From positions 1-24,386 of the IMG/VR virus record IMGVR_UViG_3300040751_004612: a stretch of 24,386 nucleotides of DNA; one strand, given 5' to 3'. This stretch comes from a virus. The notes under the pieces were generated by a model. The model was given only the letters and a program-made list of their open reading frames with translations, did not search any database and was not told where the DNA came from. The translations under genes were made by a program, and so were the position numbers. Positions 21,786 to 24,386 of the stretch are shown here, piece after piece. Position 1 is the first letter of the stretch. Each line of letters opens with the position of its first letter.

Positions 21786-24386
21786 ATGGCATCAGATAAG
21801 AAAATTTACGAAAACTTACCAGCAGTAAATCAAACACCTGCTAATAAGAACTTTTTTGAAAATACTGTTGAACAGATTTTTAGTAAAGCAAATGTGGAAA
21901 ACATTCAGGGTTTTATTGGCAAACCTTCTGATGAAGATGCAGAAAGCATTAAAAATTATTTGCCTGAACCCACAGTTGCAAAAAGTTTTTATTCACTGAG
22001 TCCTGCAGTAAACACTGTGAATGCAGACACTGGCAGAAGTGAAAATTTTGTTTTTTATGATGAGTTTTTGGAAACGCTTGCAACATATGGTATTGATACT
22101 AGAAACCATAATAAAATTTTTAGCGAGCAGTATGGTACATTTTTACCACCAATTGATACAGACAAGTTAGTCAACTATCAGGAATATTATTGGTATCCAC
22201 AGGGCCCTAAAACCATTGAGGTAACAGGTTCACTGTCAAGTCCTATTGATATTGATCAGGATGTAATTGGACAAAAGACATTTACACCTCCCAATGGCAA
22301 AACTTTCCGTAACGGAATGATTGTGCGTTTTGCTGGAGAGTATGTGATTCCACAAAGCAAGACAGGTATCGAATATGTCGTGGAAGGGGTTGGTAATAAG
22401 ATTATACTGATAGCCAAGAACGGTAATTTTAGTACCAGATTTAGCACACTGGAAGAGTTTAACTACGACAACGATCCTATCAGTTTGCTTAATACTACTG
22501 ATCTCAGACACAGTGCAGCACCAGTGGAAACTGTGAGTGTTTTGACATCAGGTGTTGGCTATGTCAATCCTGTGTTATTCATTTATGATGATGTTAGAAC
22601 CTCAAACGCCAGTTTGTTGAGTGCTTATCCTGATCTCAGAGAGTACGATGCAGAGTCAGAATCATACACTAACTTTATTGGTTTGGAAACCATTGTTGCT
22701 AACGACAGTGTAAATTATGATTTGCTAGAGTATGCAAACGTTGTAGCACTTTATGAAAATAATCGTGATGGCAGATTGGCATCAACAACACTGGTGCAGG
22801 ATACAAGCACAGGTGGAATCACAGGTGTAACTGTCACAGATGGAGGTGAAAACTACTTTGGTGATGTAAAAGTTGCTGTTTATGATAGCGGTGTAGACAG
22901 AGTGGCAGACGCCGCACTTACCACAGGTGGATTAGCTACACTGGTAACAAACACCATAGAGCTGGACAGTTTAGTGGATGTATTTGTGGGTCAGCAGGTA
23001 ACAGGTTACGGCGGCAATATCAGTGCACTGGTAGTAGAGTTAATTCAGGAAGATGAAGTCACTGGCGTGACTCCCAAAGTGGTTTTAAGCACTCAGGTAA
23101 GCATTACTGAAGCTGACTTTGCTTCTGACAATGTGTTGACATTCAGAGGTGTAGGTTTCGGTTCAGAAATACAACTGGAAGACTACCATATCAGAAGTGC
23201 TGGATCTGTGGAAAATTTGGCCACAATGGCAAAAGTGGGGATTAACCCAAATGACAGTAATGACTATTACTTATTGGGTGGCACACAGGGTTTTGACACA
23301 GATTTTGATGGTGATGGAGTGGGCGACCTGTATTGGGGCGGATTCTTATCACAAAGTAACCTGGATTATATTTTGCAACAGCGTGGCGCCACAAACCAAA
23401 ACGTGTGGAGCCGTGTAAACTTTTGGTATCATCGAGATAATTTCATTGATGCTGGTGACCAGTTGCCTAACAGACAGTTTAGAGCTAACCGTCCTATTAT
23501 AGAATTTAGTCGTGATCTGGAATTGTACAACCATGGTGAGAACACACTGGGCGCAGTGATTTTTTCCAGTGAAACATACAACTACCAGGACCTGGATGGT
23601 GTAACCACAGACTTTTTGGTTGATGGTGTGCCCATTACCAACTCAACATTTATTTTTCCAAATGAATCTGCAGAAATAGCAAAATCAGTTTGGACTGGTA
23701 AGCCCATACTATCTGAAACCACAGTGACTATCACAGGCGATGGTAGTTTGGCAGAAGCAACAGCAACGATTGCTGGCAAAGGTGCAGACAGCTATATCGA
23801 CTCTATCACAGTCACAGTGCCAGGAACAGGATACACCGCAGGTAATGTGGATGTAACAGTGGACAATCCATACGGCACAGGTTTTGAAGCCACAGTAACG
23901 GTTGATGCTGGTGCCATTACTGACATTCAGGTTGTCAACGGTGGATCTGCATATTATGATTATGGTACTATCAGGCTGGAACGAGTAGGCGATCCAGTTC
24001 TTAACCCAATTGATCCTGCAACAACACTGGGCGTCAGAGACGGCGCAATAGACTTTGTACCACTTGAAGCCAAAGTAAATTACACTGTGCAAGTACAAAC
24101 AGGAAACTTTGGTGTAGGTAAAGAATATATCTGGAACGGAACTGAATGGACTATTGCACAAGAAAAACTGGACATTAACCAAGCACCACTGTTTAATTTG
24201 TATGACCATAATGGAATATTACTGAATGACCCTGCTGTTTATCCAGAAAGTACATTTGCTGGAAATCAGATATTTGGATACGCCAGAGATTTGCCAACTC
24301 CCAACACAAACGCATTGGTAAAAGAAGCAAATGCAGACTCAGAACTGGATTTTAATCTAATATTTAGACAATTTAAAGCAAGTTCA
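21786..24386 (+). CDS. Large virion structural protein, gp7 position (3' end cut by window edge)
   Basis: The frame is open from ATG 21786 (MASDKKIYENLPAVNQTPANKNFFEN), with GGA 6 nt upstream, to the window end: 867 codons without a stop. It follows gp6 after 13 bp, where wedge proteins gp7/gp8 lie in T4. The N-terminal ENFVFYDEFLETLATYGIDTRNHNKIF...LVNYQEYYWYPQGP resembles large structural proteins of marine T4-like phages. At least four divergent copies of a roughly 25-residue unit, of the form I-x-x-(I/V)-x-V-x-x-x-G-x-x-Y followed by V-x-(V/I), occur at about residues 249, 345, 671 and 711. A DFDGDGVGD calcium-site-like loop is at about 506, before NVWSRVNFWYHRDN. T4 gp7 is 1032 aa. Equivalence to gp7 is positional only; a baseplate or fibre-attachment role is inferred. 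Confidence 0.8.
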   Translation, partial: MASDKKIYENLPAVNQTPANKNFFENTVEQIFSKANVENIQGFIGKPSDEDAESIKNYLPEPTVAKSFYSLSPAVNTVNADTGRSENFVFYDEFLETLATYGIDTRNHNKIFSEQYGTFLPPIDTDKLVNYQEYYWYPQGPKTIEVTGSLSSPIDIDQDVIGQKTFTPPNGKTFRNGMIVRFAGEYVIPQSKTGIEYVVEGVGNKIILIAKNGNFSTRFSTLEEFNYDNDPISLLNTTDLRHSAAPVETVSVLTSGVGYVNPVLFIYDDVRTSNASLLSAYPDLREYDAESESYTNFIGLETIVANDSVNYDLLEYANVVALYENNRDGRLASTTLVQDTSTGGITGVTVTDGGENYFGDVKVAVYDSGVDRVADAALTTGGLATLVTNTIELDSLVDVFVGQQVTGYGGNISALVVELIQEDEVTGVTPKVVLSTQVSITEADFASDNVLTFRGVGFGSEIQLEDYHIRSAGSVENLATMAKVGINPNDSNDYYLLGGTQGFDTDFDGDGVGDLYWGGFLSQSNLDYILQQRGATNQNVWSRVNFWYHRDNFIDAGDQLPNRQFRANRPIIEFSRDLELYNHGENTLGAVIFSSETYNYQDLDGVTTDFLVDGVPITNSTFIFPNESAEIAKSVWTGKPILSETTVTITGDGSLAEATATIAGKGADSYIDSITVTVPGTGYTAGNVDVTVDNPYGTGFEATVTVDAGAITDIQVVNGGSAYYDYGTIRLERVGDPVLNPIDPATTLGVRDGAIDFVPLEAKVNYTVQVQTGNFGVGKEYIWNGTEWTIAQEKLDINQAPLFNLYDHNGILLNDPAVYPESTFAGNQIFGYARDLPTPNTNALVKEANADSELDFNLIFRQFKASS

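Noticed and set aside
23709-24209. 166-aa minus-strand open frame inside the right-end structural gene
   Set aside because: It is a shadow of the plus-strand frame, which is open for 867 codons; the product is Cys-rich with no ribosome site or promoter.

Overview
The window is part of the genome of a tailed phage of the T4 superfamily (contractile-tail myovirus). The marker proteins are a T4 gp20-type portal, gp46/gp47 recombination nuclease subunits, a gp55-type late sigma factor, and baseplate proteins resembling gp53, gp5, gp25 and gp6. Several are much longer or more divergent than in T4 (gp6-like 1383 aa, gp55-like 291 aa, tape measure 907 aa), so this looks like a distant T4 relative of the kind known from marine and lake samples. 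The host cannot be named from the sequence. Two near-perfect sigma-70 promoters show only that a standard bacterial sigma-70 is used early. No host genes, tRNAs, CRISPR arrays or insertion sequences were seen.

Layout. 1-1515 (-): portal, running off the left edge. 1570-4293 (-): probable tape measure protein. 4387-5465 (+): two overlapping-frame genes (gp26-like, gp51-like) that look like tail assembly chaperones joined by a -1 ribosomal frameshift. 5466-6002: 537 bp with no gene but several hairpins. 6003-10092 (-): an operon of gp55 sigma, gp47, gp46 and a GIY-YIG-type endonuclease, behind a sigma-70 promoter. 10223-16793 (+): baseplate block of tube cap/initiator, gp53, a large hub protein and a gp5-like spike. 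16845-17093 (-): a small unknown gene with its own sigma-70 promoter and hairpin terminator, inserted antisense among late genes. 17247-24386 (+): gp25, a giant gp6-like wedge protein and a large repeat-containing structural protein open at the right edge.

Regulation. Five copies of (G/T)ATAAATA, the T4 late promoter element, lie just upstream of the portal, tape measure, chaperone, tube cap/initiator and gp25 genes. The two non-structural transcription units have TTGAC(A/T)-N16-TATAAT promoters instead. Host sigma-70 would therefore make gp55, gp47 and gp46 early, and gp55 would then switch on the structural genes. The most striking points are the frameshift cassette, the divergent late promoters whose transcripts should overlap at their 5' ends, the probably leaderless gp25 mRNA, the early cassette among late genes, and the unassigned structured region at 5466-6002.
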